Below, one piece after another: positions 1 to 7,749 of a DNA stretch of 64,000 nucleotides (position 1 is its first letter; each line of letters opens with the position of its first letter). Origin of the DNA: an uncultured Paracoccaceae bacterium. GTDB lineage: Bacteria; Pseudomonadota; Alphaproteobacteria; Rhodobacterales; Rhodobacteraceae. The DNA is taken from contig CANMPK010000004.1 of assembly GCA_947499725.1 (NCBI GenBank), positions 124,001 through 188,000 on the forward strand. The letters run 5' to 3'. The position numbers and the translations under genes are program-made. Under the pieces are notes generated by a model. It had not been told where the DNA came from and made no database searches. It saw nothing but the letters and a program-made list of their open reading frames with translations.

Positions 1-1
1 G

Positions 2-244
2 CGTGCCTTTGTGGCGCAAGATTTTGACCGCTTTGATCTGATCATTGGGATGGATGATAGCAACTTGCAGAACATCGAAGCGCTGCGCCCAGTTGGCAAT
101 GAAACACCAGTGGTATGCTTCACAGATTACGCACCAAGCAGCGGCATGAGCGAGGTGCCTGACCCTTACTACACACGTGACTTTGATGGGGCGCTGGATC
201 TTATCGAGGCCTGCGCGAAAGGGCTGCAAGCCGATATCGGCTAA
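2..244 (+). CDS. Low-molecular-weight protein tyrosine phosphatase, C-terminal part
   Basis: The reading frame is already open at the window edge, so the N-terminus with the CX5R phosphate-binding loop lies outside. What is visible is the C-terminal 80 residues of the LMW-PTP fold: the stretch DLIIGMDDSNLQNI (a conserved helix/strand) and VPDPYY, which holds the general-acid Asp followed by the family's two tyrosines. Such cytosolic enzymes dephosphorylate phosphotyrosine proteins or small phosphoesters. The gene ends one base before the stop codon of the convergent LysR gene, so the two are tail to tail with no room for a terminator. Confidence 0.88.
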   Translation, partial: RAFVAQDFDRFDLIIGMDDSNLQNIEALRPVGNETPVVCFTDYAPSSGMSEVPDPYYTRDFDGALDLIEACAKGLQADIG

Positions 245-1216
245 CTATTTAGTCGTGTCCAAGATCGTGAAAGCGCCATCGAGGAAAGGCAGTTGCTTCA
301 CAGCTGGGATCACCATCTTATCCTTAGCCAAACGCTTCACTGTCTGCGCAACCTCACGCGGGACGCTGTCCGTCCAATCGTGGCTGGCATAAAGCGAAAT
401 TTGACGTGAGAACGGCGCGAAGGGGAGCGGGTGGGCCGTGATCTGGTCGTGAAAACGCGTGGCGCGCATATAGCCAAGCGGGGTTGTGATCGCCCAACCA
501 ATACCGCGCGCGACGCTCGACATCAGCGCCAAGTGGCTGCCGATCTCGAAGCGATCTGAAAACTGTAATTTCAGCCGAGAAAGCTGCGCATCGATTTGGC
601 GCGCGATCAATTGTTGTCGGTCGTATCGTAGGAACGGCAGGTCCTGCATCACGCGCTCTACGCCTGCTTGCGTCGGGGCATGTGAGGCGGGGGTAACCAA
701 AACAAAAGGATCGCGGATCAAAGGGAATTCGATGACGCCGTCCATCACCTCACCTGTGCTCGCGGCAATACCGATGTGCAGGCGTTTTTCTTTGATCGCT
801 TTTGTGATGTCCTGACTGCCGGCGGTGATCAGCTTGAAGCGACACTTGGTTAGGCTTTCTGCCAAGATGGTCACGAGGCGTGGTGTCAGGTCATTGTCAA
901 AGTCATCGATCACCCCGATCGACAAAGTGCTGAGATGGGATAGATCCATCACCGTAAGTTCGGATTGGGCCACGCGAAGCTCTGATAAAACAGAGCGCGT
1001 GCGGGTCAAGAAGCTGCGGCCTGCTTGCGTCAATTGCATGGGGCGTTTGCTGTGGTCCATCAAATGAACGCCTAACGCAGTTTCCAAATTTTTAATTTGT
1101 TGGCTAACGGCGGGCTGGCTTAGTCCAGTGGACTCTGCGGCCAAAGCAATGGATCCTGTGGCCGCAAGTGCCTCAAAAACCTCAAGTCCACGTAAAGTTA
1201 CGCCTTTGGTCAGCAT
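245..1216 (-). CDS. LysR family transcriptional regulator
   Basis: 323 residues, the usual LTTR length. The N-terminal winged helix-turn-helix covers about residues 8-66 (LRGLEVFEALAATGSI, then the recognition helix LSQPAVSQQIKNLE), followed by a periplasmic-binding-like effector domain. An ATG start fits the family N-terminus. The gene faces away from the small secreted-protein gene, and no obvious target is divergent to it, so its regulon and effector cannot be named. It resembles LTTRs of amino-acid or aromatic metabolism only in general terms. Confidence 0.9.
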   Translation of the reverse strand: MLTKGVTLRGLEVFEALAATGSIALAAESTGLSQPAVSQQIKNLETALGVHLMDHSKRPMQLTQAGRSFLTRTRSVLSELRVAQSELTVMDLSHLSTLSIGVIDDFDNDLTPRLVTILAESLTKCRFKLITAGSQDITKAIKEKRLHIGIAASTGEVMDGVIEFPLIRDPFVLVTPASHAPTQAGVERVMQDLPFLRYDRQQLIARQIDAQLSRLKLQFSDRFEIGSHLALMSSVARGIGWAITTPLGYMRATRFHDQITAHPLPFAPFSRQISLYASHDWTDSVPREVAQTVKRLAKDKMVIPAVKQLPFLDGAFTILDTTK

Positions 1217-1338
1217 TCCGCATTCTCCCGCTAGATTTGTCTTTTGTGAATGTAGACAGGGGAGCGGTCAATCAGAACTTCGCCGAAAGGTCAGGTGGGA
1301 CTGTCGTTTGGATCAAACTGGACTTAGACGTGCTTGGT

Positions 1339-1650
1339 TTAGCTGCACTGAGATGTCGCGCTTTTGCTAAAGGCGGCATAACGGTCCCAAAACTTTTCAT
1401 GTGCGCTGCTGTCGGATCGGCGCATCTTTTGCGCTTTTTCAGGATCTTTGAAAAATCTCGCTGCTGTCCGTTGCTCACTGCGAGACAGCGCGCGGTTTGC
1501 TACGGATTGAATGCAGTTACACAGGCTGCGCGATGCTGACTTTCGGTCCGCTTGAATGCATGCATTCGAAATGGGGCCTGCAACCGCAATTGTGTTGGTA
1601 AGGGGCATTAAAGAGAGCGCGAGTGCCAGTGCGGCTGCGTGTTTTACCAT
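1339..1650 (-). CDS. Small secreted cysteine-containing protein, Rhodobacterales type
   Basis: 103 residues from the ATG at 1650, which has a good ribosome binding site (GAGGGA) 5 bases upstream. A longer open frame runs further upstream but lacks such a site and would bury the signal peptide. Residues 1-24 form a signal peptide (MVKHAAALALALSLMPL..., cleavage after AVA). The mature part has ACIQADRKSASRSLCNCIQ, a basic helix and a C-terminal Cys. I recall similar proteins in Rhodobacterales, sometimes labelled 'arginine transporter' without support. No catalytic motif is visible; function unknown. Confidence 0.75.
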   Translation of the reverse strand: MVKHAAALALALSLMPLTNTIAVAGPISNACIQADRKSASRSLCNCIQSVANRALSRSEQRTAARFFKDPEKAQKMRRSDSSAHEKFWDRYAAFSKSATSQCS

Positions 1651-1866
1651 TGTGTCCCTCTGACTGCTTCGAATGGGCGTTTTGTTAAGGCTTAGTATGA
1701 CGCAAAACTCTAAAACTTCAAAGAGCCGTATTGGGCTGAAAAGAAAGGGAAACTTCGTGAGTGGCGAAAATTTGCTTTTCGAGGCTTGCTGCAAGCCGGA
1801 AGAAAAATCAAATTTCCTTTAGGTTTTTTCGGTCTGGCGATTAGGCTGGGGTGAGGAGGAACCAGC

Positions 1867-2184
1867 ATGCCAACAATTACACAAGGCGGTGCGCGCCAAA
1901 CCGTTATCACAACATTCGAAGTTACGCCGGGGACCTGTCAGGACTTGGTCGATGCCTTGGGGAAAGCCTATGAGGAAGTCATATCGCTTCAAACCGGATT
2001 TATTGCGGCGGGCATCCATGTGAACGATGCGCAAACGCGTGTGGCCAATTATTCTCAGTGGACGCGCCGCGAAGACTTTCAAGCCATGCTGCGCACATCT
2101 GAAATGCGCGAGAGAACACGGGCCTTTAATGCGCTTTGCAAAACCTTCGAACCCGTCATGTATGATGTGGTTGATACTTTCTAA
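1867..2184 (+). CDS. Antibiotic biosynthesis monooxygenase (ABM) family protein
   Basis: 105 residues with a strong GAGGAGGA ribosome binding site. The sequence follows the ferredoxin-like ABM fold: strand VITTFEVTPG, helix with DLVDALGKAYEE, strand GFIAAGIHVND, then VANYSQWTRREDFQAML, the family's Y-x-x-W segment. These small dimeric proteins include quinol monooxygenases and heme-degrading enzymes, and many have no known substrate. It lies 32 bp upstream of the UspA gene in the same direction, so the two are probably co-transcribed and perhaps linked to stress or redox protection. Confidence 0.75.
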   Translation: MPTITQGGARQTVITTFEVTPGTCQDLVDALGKAYEEVISLQTGFIAAGIHVNDAQTRVANYSQWTRREDFQAMLRTSEMRERTRAFNALCKTFEPVMYDVVDTF

Positions 2185-2216
2185 GCGACGTTTCAAAGGG
2201 CTGTCGGAAACCCGCA

Positions 2217-2627
2217 ATGTATAATCATATCTTAATCCCTGTGTCTTTTGACGAAGATGACAGCGCTGAGACCTTGCTGGCCGCCGCGTCCGCGCTCACC
2301 GGGCCAGAGGGCGAAGTGTGCTTGCTGCATGTGATGGCGCCCATCCCGAAATATGCTTCAGACTATTTTCCCGAAGGGTATCAAGACAAAGCCAAGCGTG
2401 AGATTGAGCAAATGCTCTGCGATATCGCGTCGGGTCTTCCCGCCGCGCGTGGGAAGGTTGTTGAAGGAAATCCGGGGCGCCGCATTCTTGCGGTGGCCAA
2501 GGAAATAGGAGCGGACTGTATTGTCATCGCCGCGCATCGTTCTGGGGTTGCTGATGTTGTGCTTGGGCGAACGGCGGCTCATGTTGTGCGACAGGCCAGT
2601 TGTGCCGTGCATCTGGCCCGTGGTTAG
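2217..2627 (+). CDS. Universal stress protein, UspA family
   Basis: 136 residues, single Usp domain. The N-terminus YNHILIPVSFDEDD is the typical first strand with its acidic residue, and the C-terminal half contains GADCIVIAAHRSGVADVVLGRTAAHVVRQASCAVHL. ATP-binding Usp proteins carry Gx2Gx9G(S/T); here the first glycine is Ala and the last position is Arg. By that rule it may not bind ATP in the usual way (inference). It follows the ABM gene by 32 bp. Its stop overlaps the stop of the convergent membrane-protein gene by 4 bp. Confidence 0.85.
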   Translation: MYNHILIPVSFDEDDSAETLLAAASALTGPEGEVCLLHVMAPIPKYASDYFPEGYQDKAKREIEQMLCDIASGLPAARGKVVEGNPGRRILAVAKEIGADCIVIAAHRSGVADVVLGRTAAHVVRQASCAVHLARG

Positions 2628-2911
2628 GGGGCTGGGTTCAGGTAAGTATCCGCCAAGAATACAATCGCAAAGGTCATTGCGGGTAGGCAACACATCAACA
2701 GTGCGAATGGTTCATGCCGGACGCGCTTTGACATCCTCAAAGCTGGAACGAAGCAAAGCAGAAAGGCAATGATGCCTAGAAAGATGTACCCTTCCAAAGA
2801 TTGAGAGGGTGCTGGCGTTTTGGACCGTAAATAGAGAAACACCATTGCCACGGACCACGCCAAAATCTGCAACGCGATAAGAAGATGTATGACAAGACGC
2901 AGTGCGGTCAT
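2624..2911 (-). CDS. Small membrane protein, three predicted transmembrane helices
   Basis: 95 residues. Hydrophobic segments are at about 5-28, 42-60 and 68-88, separated by short polar loops (YLRSKTPAPSQSLEG and RMSKRVRHEP). The loops with KR and RH suggest an orientation with the second loop cytoplasmic. No family is recognised. The gene is convergent with the Usp gene and its 3' end overlaps it by 4 bp. Length, hydrophobicity pattern and codon use support a real gene, but function is unknown. Confidence 0.6.
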   Translation of the reverse strand: MTALRLVIHLLIALQILAWSVAMVFLYLRSKTPAPSQSLEGYIFLGIIAFLLCFVPALRMSKRVRHEPFALLMCCLPAMTFAIVFLADTYLNPAP

Positions 2912-3008
2912 GGGTGAATTCGTGGCTCAAGCTGAAGAAAGCGTATTAGGGGCATATGTAACCATATCGGTCAATCCCGTAAGTGACTTACGCAAAACTC
3001 TTCGATGC

Positions 3009-5192
3009 CTACTTCCCGCGGCGCCCTGCGACACCTCCGCGTTGTCCTGGACGCCCTGCTGTCGAGCGCCCTTTAGGTTTCACCGCAGCGTCTGCAGCGG
3101 CATCCACGGCAGATTGGCGCGCAAGCGGGTCGTCTGCGACGGCCAAATCGACAGCTTCAAGACGTTTGACCTCATCGCGTAGACGCGCGGCTTCTTCAAA
3201 CTCAAGGTTTTCGGCTGCTTTGCGCATATCGTCGCGCAGGCCGTTCAGGTGCGCCTCAAGATTGCCGCCATGCATCGGTTTGTCGATGGTCGCTGTCACG
3301 CGCGACATATCTGTGTCGCCTTGGTACAGGCCAGAAAGCACATCTTCGACGTTCTTCTTAACCGTCGCAGGAGTGATGCCATGTTCTTCGTTATAGGCAA
3401 TCTGTTTGACGCGTCGGCGATTGGTTTCCTTCAGCGCACGCTCCATGCTGCCGGTCATCTTGTCGGCATACATAATCACGCGGCCTTCCGCGTTACGCGC
3501 GGCGCGGCCAATTGTTTGCACCAATGAGGTTTCCGAGCGCAAAAAGCCTTCTTTATCTGCATCCAGAATGGCAACCAATCCACATTCCGGAATGTCCAAA
3601 CCTTCGCGCAGCAGGTTGATCCCGATCAGCACGTCAAAGGCCCCAAGGCGCAAGTCGCGCAGGATTTCGATACGTTCCAGCGTGTCGATGTCAGAGTGCA
3701 TGTAGCGCACTTTGATGCCTTGTTCGTGCAGGTATTCCGTTAGGTCTTCGGCCATACGTTTGGTCAGGGTCGTGACCAAGGTACGAAACCCATCTGCGGC
3801 GACCTTGCGGATTTCATCCAGCAAATCATCGACTTGCATCTCGACAGGGCGGATTTCGACTTCTGGATCAAGCAAGCCGGTGGGGCGAATGACCTGTTCT
3901 GTGAAGACACCACCGGTTTGGTCCAGTTCCCAAGCGGCTGGGGTGGCAGACACAAAAACCGATTGCGGACGCATCGCGTCCCATTCTTCGAATTTAAGCG
4001 GGCGGTTGTCCATGCAAGACGGTAGGCGGAAGCCATGTTCAGCCAAAGTGAATTTGCGGCGGTGGTCGCCTTTGTACATCGCGCCGATCTGCGGAACAGA
4101 CACGTGGCTTTCATCTGCAAAAACAATCGAGTTGTCAGGGATGAATTCAAACAGGGTGGGGGGCGGCTCGCCCGGTGCGCGGCCTGTCAGGTAACGCGAA
4201 TAGTTTTCGATGCCATTACAAAAACCCTGCGCCTCGATCATCTCGATGTCGAAATTCGTGCGTTGCTCAAGGCGTTGCGCTTCAAGCAACTTGCCCTCAG
4301 CCACCAGATAATCCAGCCGCTCGCGCAGCTCTTTTTTGATCTGAATGACAGCTTGCTGCAAGGTTGGCTTTGGCGTCACGTAGTGCGAGTTCGCATAGAC
4401 GCGGATCTTTTCAAAGCTCCCCGTACGCTCGCCGGTCAGCGGGTCAAATTCGGTGATGCTTTCCAGCTCTTCTCCAAAGAAGGACAAGCGCCAGGCGCGA
4501 TCTTCTAGGTGAGCGGGAAAGATTTCCAAGCTATCACCGCGTACGCGGAATGAGCCACGTTGGAAGGCTTGGTCATTGCGGCGATATTGCTGCGCCACCA
4601 GATCGGACATGACTTGGCGTTGATCATAGTCTTCGCCCACGACCAAATCCAAAGTCATGGCAGAGTATGTCTCAACCGAACCAATGCCGTAGATACAAGA
4701 TACCGAGGCAACAATAATCACGTCATCCCGTTCCAAAAGGGAGCGCGTGGCCGCGTGTCGCATCCGGTCGATTTGTTCGTTAATCTGGCTTTCTTTTTCA
4801 ATGAACGTATCCGAGCGCGGCACGTAGGCTTCGGGCTGGTAGTAATCGTAGAAAGATACGAAATATTCGACGGAATTTTCGGGGAAGAAGCCCTTAAATT
4901 CACCATAGAGCTGCGCGGCCAAAGTTTTGTTTGGCGCCAAGATAATTGCTGGGCGCTGCGTTTCTTCGATGATCTTCGCCATGGTAAAGGTTTTACCAGT
5001 ACCGGTTGCGCCCAAAAGAACTTGGTCGCGCTCACCGTCGATGACACCGCCACTCAGTTCCGCAATCGCGGTGGGCTGGTCACCTGCAGGCTCAAATTCA
5101 GTGTTCATGACAAAGCGCTTGCCCCCTTCTAGCTTTTCGCGAGCGGGCACCGGTTTTTCCGGAATTGTCATCAGAACTGGCATGTCAGGCAT
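3009..5192 (-). CDS. uvrB: Excinuclease ABC subunit B
   Basis: 727 residues. UvrB is the helicase-like damage-verification subunit of nucleotide excision repair, working with UvrA and UvrC. Visible landmarks: Walker A GATGTGKT at about 61-68, the DNA-wedging beta-hairpin region with [12 protein letters not shown] and CIYGIG, helicase motifs including DESHVS and QTIGRAARN, and a C-terminal UVR motif ([16 protein letters not shown]) that contacts UvrC. About 30 extra residues precede the usual start; AAGGAAG upstream of the ATG at 5192 supports the long form. I see no alphaproteobacterial LexA box (GTTC-N7-GTTC) just upstream, so SOS control is not evident. The C-terminus is basic and Gly/Arg-rich. 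Confidence 0.98.
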   Translation of the reverse strand: MPDMPVLMTIPEKPVPAREKLEGGKRFVMNTEFEPAGDQPTAIAELSGGVIDGERDQVLLGATGTGKTFTMAKIIEETQRPAIILAPNKTLAAQLYGEFKGFFPENSVEYFVSFYDYYQPEAYVPRSDTFIEKESQINEQIDRMRHAATRSLLERDDVIIVASVSCIYGIGSVETYSAMTLDLVVGEDYDQRQVMSDLVAQQYRRNDQAFQRGSFRVRGDSLEIFPAHLEDRAWRLSFFGEELESITEFDPLTGERTGSFEKIRVYANSHYVTPKPTLQQAVIQIKKELRERLDYLVAEGKLLEAQRLEQRTNFDIEMIEAQGFCNGIENYSRYLTGRAPGEPPPTLFEFIPDNSIVFADESHVSVPQIGAMYKGDHRRKFTLAEHGFRLPSCMDNRPLKFEEWDAMRPQSVFVSATPAAWELDQTGGVFTEQVIRPTGLLDPEVEIRPVEMQVDDLLDEIRKVAADGFRTLVTTLTKRMAEDLTEYLHEQGIKVRYMHSDIDTLERIEILRDLRLGAFDVLIGINLLREGLDIPECGLVAILDADKEGFLRSETSLVQTIGRAARNAEGRVIMYADKMTGSMERALKETNRRRVKQIAYNEEHGITPATVKKNVEDVLSGLYQGDTDMSRVTATIDKPMHGGNLEAHLNGLRDDMRKAAENLEFEEAARLRDEVKRLEAVDLAVADDPLARQSAVDAAADAAVKPKGRSTAGRPGQRGGVAGRRGK

Positions 5193-5263
5193 CGTGTCTT
5201 CCTTCTTGCGACTAACATGATGTGTTTGTCAGTGCATGCAAGGGCTCTATGCGATTGTGACCG

Positions 5264-5289
5264 AATCTGACAGGACTTGCTGTCAGATT
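5264..5289. repeat. Perfect 10-bp inverted repeat (hairpin) upstream of uvrB
   Basis: AATCTGACAG and CTGTCAGATT flank a 6-base loop (GACTTG). A second short stem follows directly. The plus-strand RNA has a few Us after the stem (UUUU then GG), so it could be a weak terminator of a plus-strand small RNA, or a protein-binding site in the uvrB leader, 72 bp from its start codon. Confidence 0.6.
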
Positions 5290-5567
5290 TTGGCAGTGTT
5301 GCCACTGGTTTTGGTCAGAAAACCTATCCTTTTCCTTGTTGTTTGCAGCCCGCCTTAAACTTTTAGGAGTTGTAAATTGACGCAGGGCGCCATGCCCATA
5401 GGTTTTCATGCAATTGATTTGCAATGCCTAAGGGTCTCTAAGTCTTGAGAAACTTTTTCACTTCCTTGAAAGATCGCGAAACTGAAGTGCTGGTTTGGCG
5501 AAGTTTTGTTGCGCGATTTGGTTGCGCTTACCATGGGTAAACTCGTAAACTGAGAGGGCAAGCAGCG

Positions 5568-5627
5568 CTTGGTTGCTGAGACGGGCACAACTACCCCTCG
5601 CTCCCCGTGTCTTACTTGGCAACCAAG
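5568..5627. repeat. Long-range inverted repeat, possible structured RNA
   Basis: CTTGGTTGC (5568-5576) pairs perfectly with GCAACCAAG (5619-5627). Inside, AGACGGG and CCCGTGTCT can extend the structure with a bulge. The element sits 103 bp upstream of the complex I subunit gene. No known RNA family is recognised. Confidence 0.35.
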
Positions 5628-5729
5628 GCGTTTGGCTGGTTTGCGTGATTTGAATTAATCTTTGAGCGATAAAAGCTTGCCCGTTTGCTCTAAATTTCAG
5701 ATAAATCGCTCAGACCAACGGAGTTCGCT

Positions 5730-6041
5730 ATGATCGCACGCATTTACCAGCCCGCCCGAAATGCAATGACATCTGGGCAAGCCAAAACCAAAACTTGGAT
5801 TTTGGAATTTGCGCAATCTGAATCGCGTGACATTGATCCGTTGATGGGCTGGACAGGTTCAGCCGATACGCAATCACAAGTGAAATTGCGGTTTGCCAGT
5901 AAGAAAGCAGCGAAAGATTACGCTGCAGAAAACGGCATCGAAGCCATCGTGACAGAGCCTAATAAGCGTAAGCCAAATATCCGCGCTGGCGGCTATGGCG
6001 AGAACTTTGCGACAAATCGTAAGGCGCCTTGGACCCACTAA
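5730..6041 (+). CDS. NADH dehydrogenase (complex I) accessory subunit, NDUFS4-like
   Basis: 103 residues matching the ETC complex I subunit (NDUFS4/18-kDa) family: [21 protein letters not shown] at the N-terminus, the [15 protein letters not shown] core, a [13 protein letters not shown] helix, and the basic C-terminal stretch ending NRKAPWTH. In alphaproteobacteria this supernumerary subunit is encoded apart from the nuo operon, as here. It is thought to assist assembly or stability of the NADH-oxidising arm on the cytoplasmic face of the inner membrane. CGGAG precedes the ATG. The gene stands alone. Confidence 0.92.
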   Translation: MIARIYQPARNAMTSGQAKTKTWILEFAQSESRDIDPLMGWTGSADTQSQVKLRFASKKAAKDYAAENGIEAIVTEPNKRKPNIRAGGYGENFATNRKAPWTH

Positions 6042-6250
6042 GGCCCAATTGAAAACGACGTCTATTTGTAAATATTTGTATTTATTGGTGGAATTTTGTT
6101 TCATCAGGGAAATTCGGCTTGCCCAGCAGCCTTAATTTTAAGTATCCGCAGGCGAAACAAACGTTGCGGTGTTCGCGGCGTCTATCTATGTTAGCGCTAC
6201 CAAGTGCGCGAGTCGCTCTGCGATTTTCGCAATAGGCGCGCCAAAGAAAG

Positions 6251-6299
6251 AGAGAGGCGTATGGGGTTCCATACGTATACACTATGGTTTCACGTGTAA
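6251..6299 (+). promoter_or_regulatory. Putative leader ORF and hairpin overlapping the zwf start
   Basis: ATG at 6261 has a better Shine-Dalgarno (AGAGAGG, 6251-6257) than zwf itself and opens a 12-codon frame (MGFHTYTLWFHV) whose stop at 6297-6299 lies inside zwf, past the zwf ATG at 6284. A perfect 7-bp inverted repeat CGTATGG-GGTT-CCATACG (6258-6275) covers the leader start and the region where a zwf ribosome binding site would be. It could be an operator, or an RNA hairpin with translational coupling. Confidence 0.4.
6258..6275. repeat. 7-bp palindrome at the zwf start region
   Basis: CGTATGG and CCATACG separated by GGTT, a perfect inverted repeat 9 to 26 bases before the zwf ATG. It is described with the leader element; it could be a repressor site of the Entner-Doudoroff operon. 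Confidence 0.5.
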
Positions 6300-7723
6300 T
6301 TCCGGTTGCATCGTTTGATTTGCTGTTGTTTGGCGCAACGGGCGATCTGGCGCAGCGTAAGATTTGGCCGGGTTTGTTCCATCGCTACATTGCCGGCCAG
6401 TTTGATGAAAATTGCCGTTTGATTGGTGTCTCTCGTTCTGATCTGCCGCGCGAAGCCTTCCAGGATAAGGTGCGGGCGTCGATTTCTGGTCCTGACGAAG
6501 ATGATGCCGAGATCGCCAAGTTTCTTGAGTTGGTCGATTACGTCTCTTTGGATGCAACAGGCGAGCGCGGCTGGGACAAGTTGCAAGGCGTTGTACGCGA
6601 AGGTGTTGTACGTGCCTTTTACCTGTCTGTTGCGCCGCGTTTCTTTGGCCCGATTGCACGCCGTTTAGAAGAACATGGCATCGCTACGCCTGATAGCCGG
6701 ATTGTCGTGGAAAAACCATTCGGCAATGATTTGGCGTCCGCGCAGGAATTGAATGCAGAACTGCGTGCCTGTTTCCAAGAACACCAAATTTACCGCATCG
6801 ACCATTACCTTGGTAAAGAGACTGTGCAAAACCTCATGGCTTTGCGTTTTGCGAACTCTTTGTTTGAACCGCTTTGGAATAGCTCACACATCGATCATGT
6901 GCAAATCACTGTGGCGGAAAGCCTGTCTGTGGAAGGGCGTGGCGAATATTACGATCAGTCCGGTGCGATGCGCGATATGGTGCAAAACCACCTGATGCAA
7001 CTGCTTTGCCTCACTGCGATGGAGCCGCCATCCAAGTTTACGTCAAATGCGGTGCGCAATGAAAAGCTAAAGGTGATCGAAGCGCTGGAGCCGGTGCTTG
7101 ATCAAGATATCGCGCGCGGTCAATATCGCGGCAATGCCAATCAGGGCAGCTATCTAGAGCATTGCGGTGACCCAGAAAGCCGCACTGAAAGCTTTGTTGC
7201 CATGAAGGTGAATGTGGCGAGCTGGCGCTGGGCGGGCACACCATTTTATTTGCGTACAGGCAAGTGCTTGCGTGAACGCGCCTCTGAGATCGCGGTTCAT
7301 TTCCGGTCCCCACCTCACATGATTTTCCCGGGCATCGATGCGCCCGATGGCAATGTGCTTGTGATCCGTCTTCAGCCAGATGAAGGCATCACGCTGCATA
7401 CCACAATCAAAGATCCGGGGCCGGGCGGTATGCGCCTGAAAGAAGCGTCTCTGGATATGACATTCGCTGATAGTCTCAGCGACGAAGAACAGCCACAAGA
7501 CGCCTATGAACGTTTGATCATGGATGTCATTCGCGGGGATCAAACCCTGTTTATGCGTGGTGATGAGGTCGAAGCCGCTTGGGCTTGGGCCGACCCAATT
7601 ATTGCAGGTTGGGCCGCTTCTGGTCGTAAACCTGGACCTTATGACCTTGGTAGCTCAGGACCTGAAGATGCCTTGCTGCTTATGCACCGTGACGGCCGCC
7701 GCTGGCGCCCGATCGGATCTTAA
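6284..7723 (+). CDS. zwf: Glucose-6-phosphate 1-dehydrogenase
   Basis: 479 residues, full length. It oxidises glucose-6-phosphate to 6-phosphogluconolactone with NADP+ (or NAD+), feeding the Entner-Doudoroff and pentose phosphate routes. The dinucleotide-binding motif is FGATGDLAQRK at about 16-26, and the active-site signature RIDHYLGKE lies at about 171-179 with the substrate-binding His and Lys. The start MVSRVIPV matches what I recall of relatives, although no clear Shine-Dalgarno stands at the usual distance (see the leader element). It heads the operon zwf-edd-eda with a 26-bp gap to edd. No lactonase gene (pgl) is present in the cluster. Confidence 0.98.
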   Translation: MVSRVIPVASFDLLLFGATGDLAQRKIWPGLFHRYIAGQFDENCRLIGVSRSDLPREAFQDKVRASISGPDEDDAEIAKFLELVDYVSLDATGERGWDKLQGVVREGVVRAFYLSVAPRFFGPIARRLEEHGIATPDSRIVVEKPFGNDLASAQELNAELRACFQEHQIYRIDHYLGKETVQNLMALRFANSLFEPLWNSSHIDHVQITVAESLSVEGRGEYYDQSGAMRDMVQNHLMQLLCLTAMEPPSKFTSNAVRNEKLKVIEALEPVLDQDIARGQYRGNANQGSYLEHCGDPESRTESFVAMKVNVASWRWAGTPFYLRTGKCLRERASEIAVHFRSPPHMIFPGIDAPDGNVLVIRLQPDEGITLHTTIKDPGPGGMRLKEASLDMTFADSLSDEEQPQDAYERLIMDVIRGDQTLFMRGDEVEAAWAWADPIIAGWAASGRKPGPYDLGSSGPEDALLLMHRDGRRWRPIGS

Positions 7724-7749
7724 TTTGATTTAGAACGGAAGCGATCGAC

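Larger units (their letters stand above)
5193..5729. other. Gene-free intergenic region of 537 bp with inverted repeats
   Basis: The region lies between the divergent starts of uvrB and the complex I subunit. Open frames here are short, AT-biased and lack ribosome binding sites and known family features, so I call no protein. It holds a perfect 10-bp hairpin (5264-5289), a smaller one next to it (TGGCA-GTGT-TGCCA, 5291-5304) and a 9-bp outer stem enclosing 42 bases (5568-5627). It is long enough for two promoters plus a small RNA, but no known RNA family is recognised. Confidence 0.5.

Noticed and set aside
5193-5300. LexA box for uvrB
   Set aside because: I looked for GTTC-N7-GTTC and its reverse complement upstream of the start and found none.
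5212-5424. Short leftward frame of 70 codons in the uvrB upstream gap
   Set aside because: There is no ribosome binding site, no conserved motif, and it crosses the perfect hairpin at 5264-5289, which is better explained as a non-coding signal.
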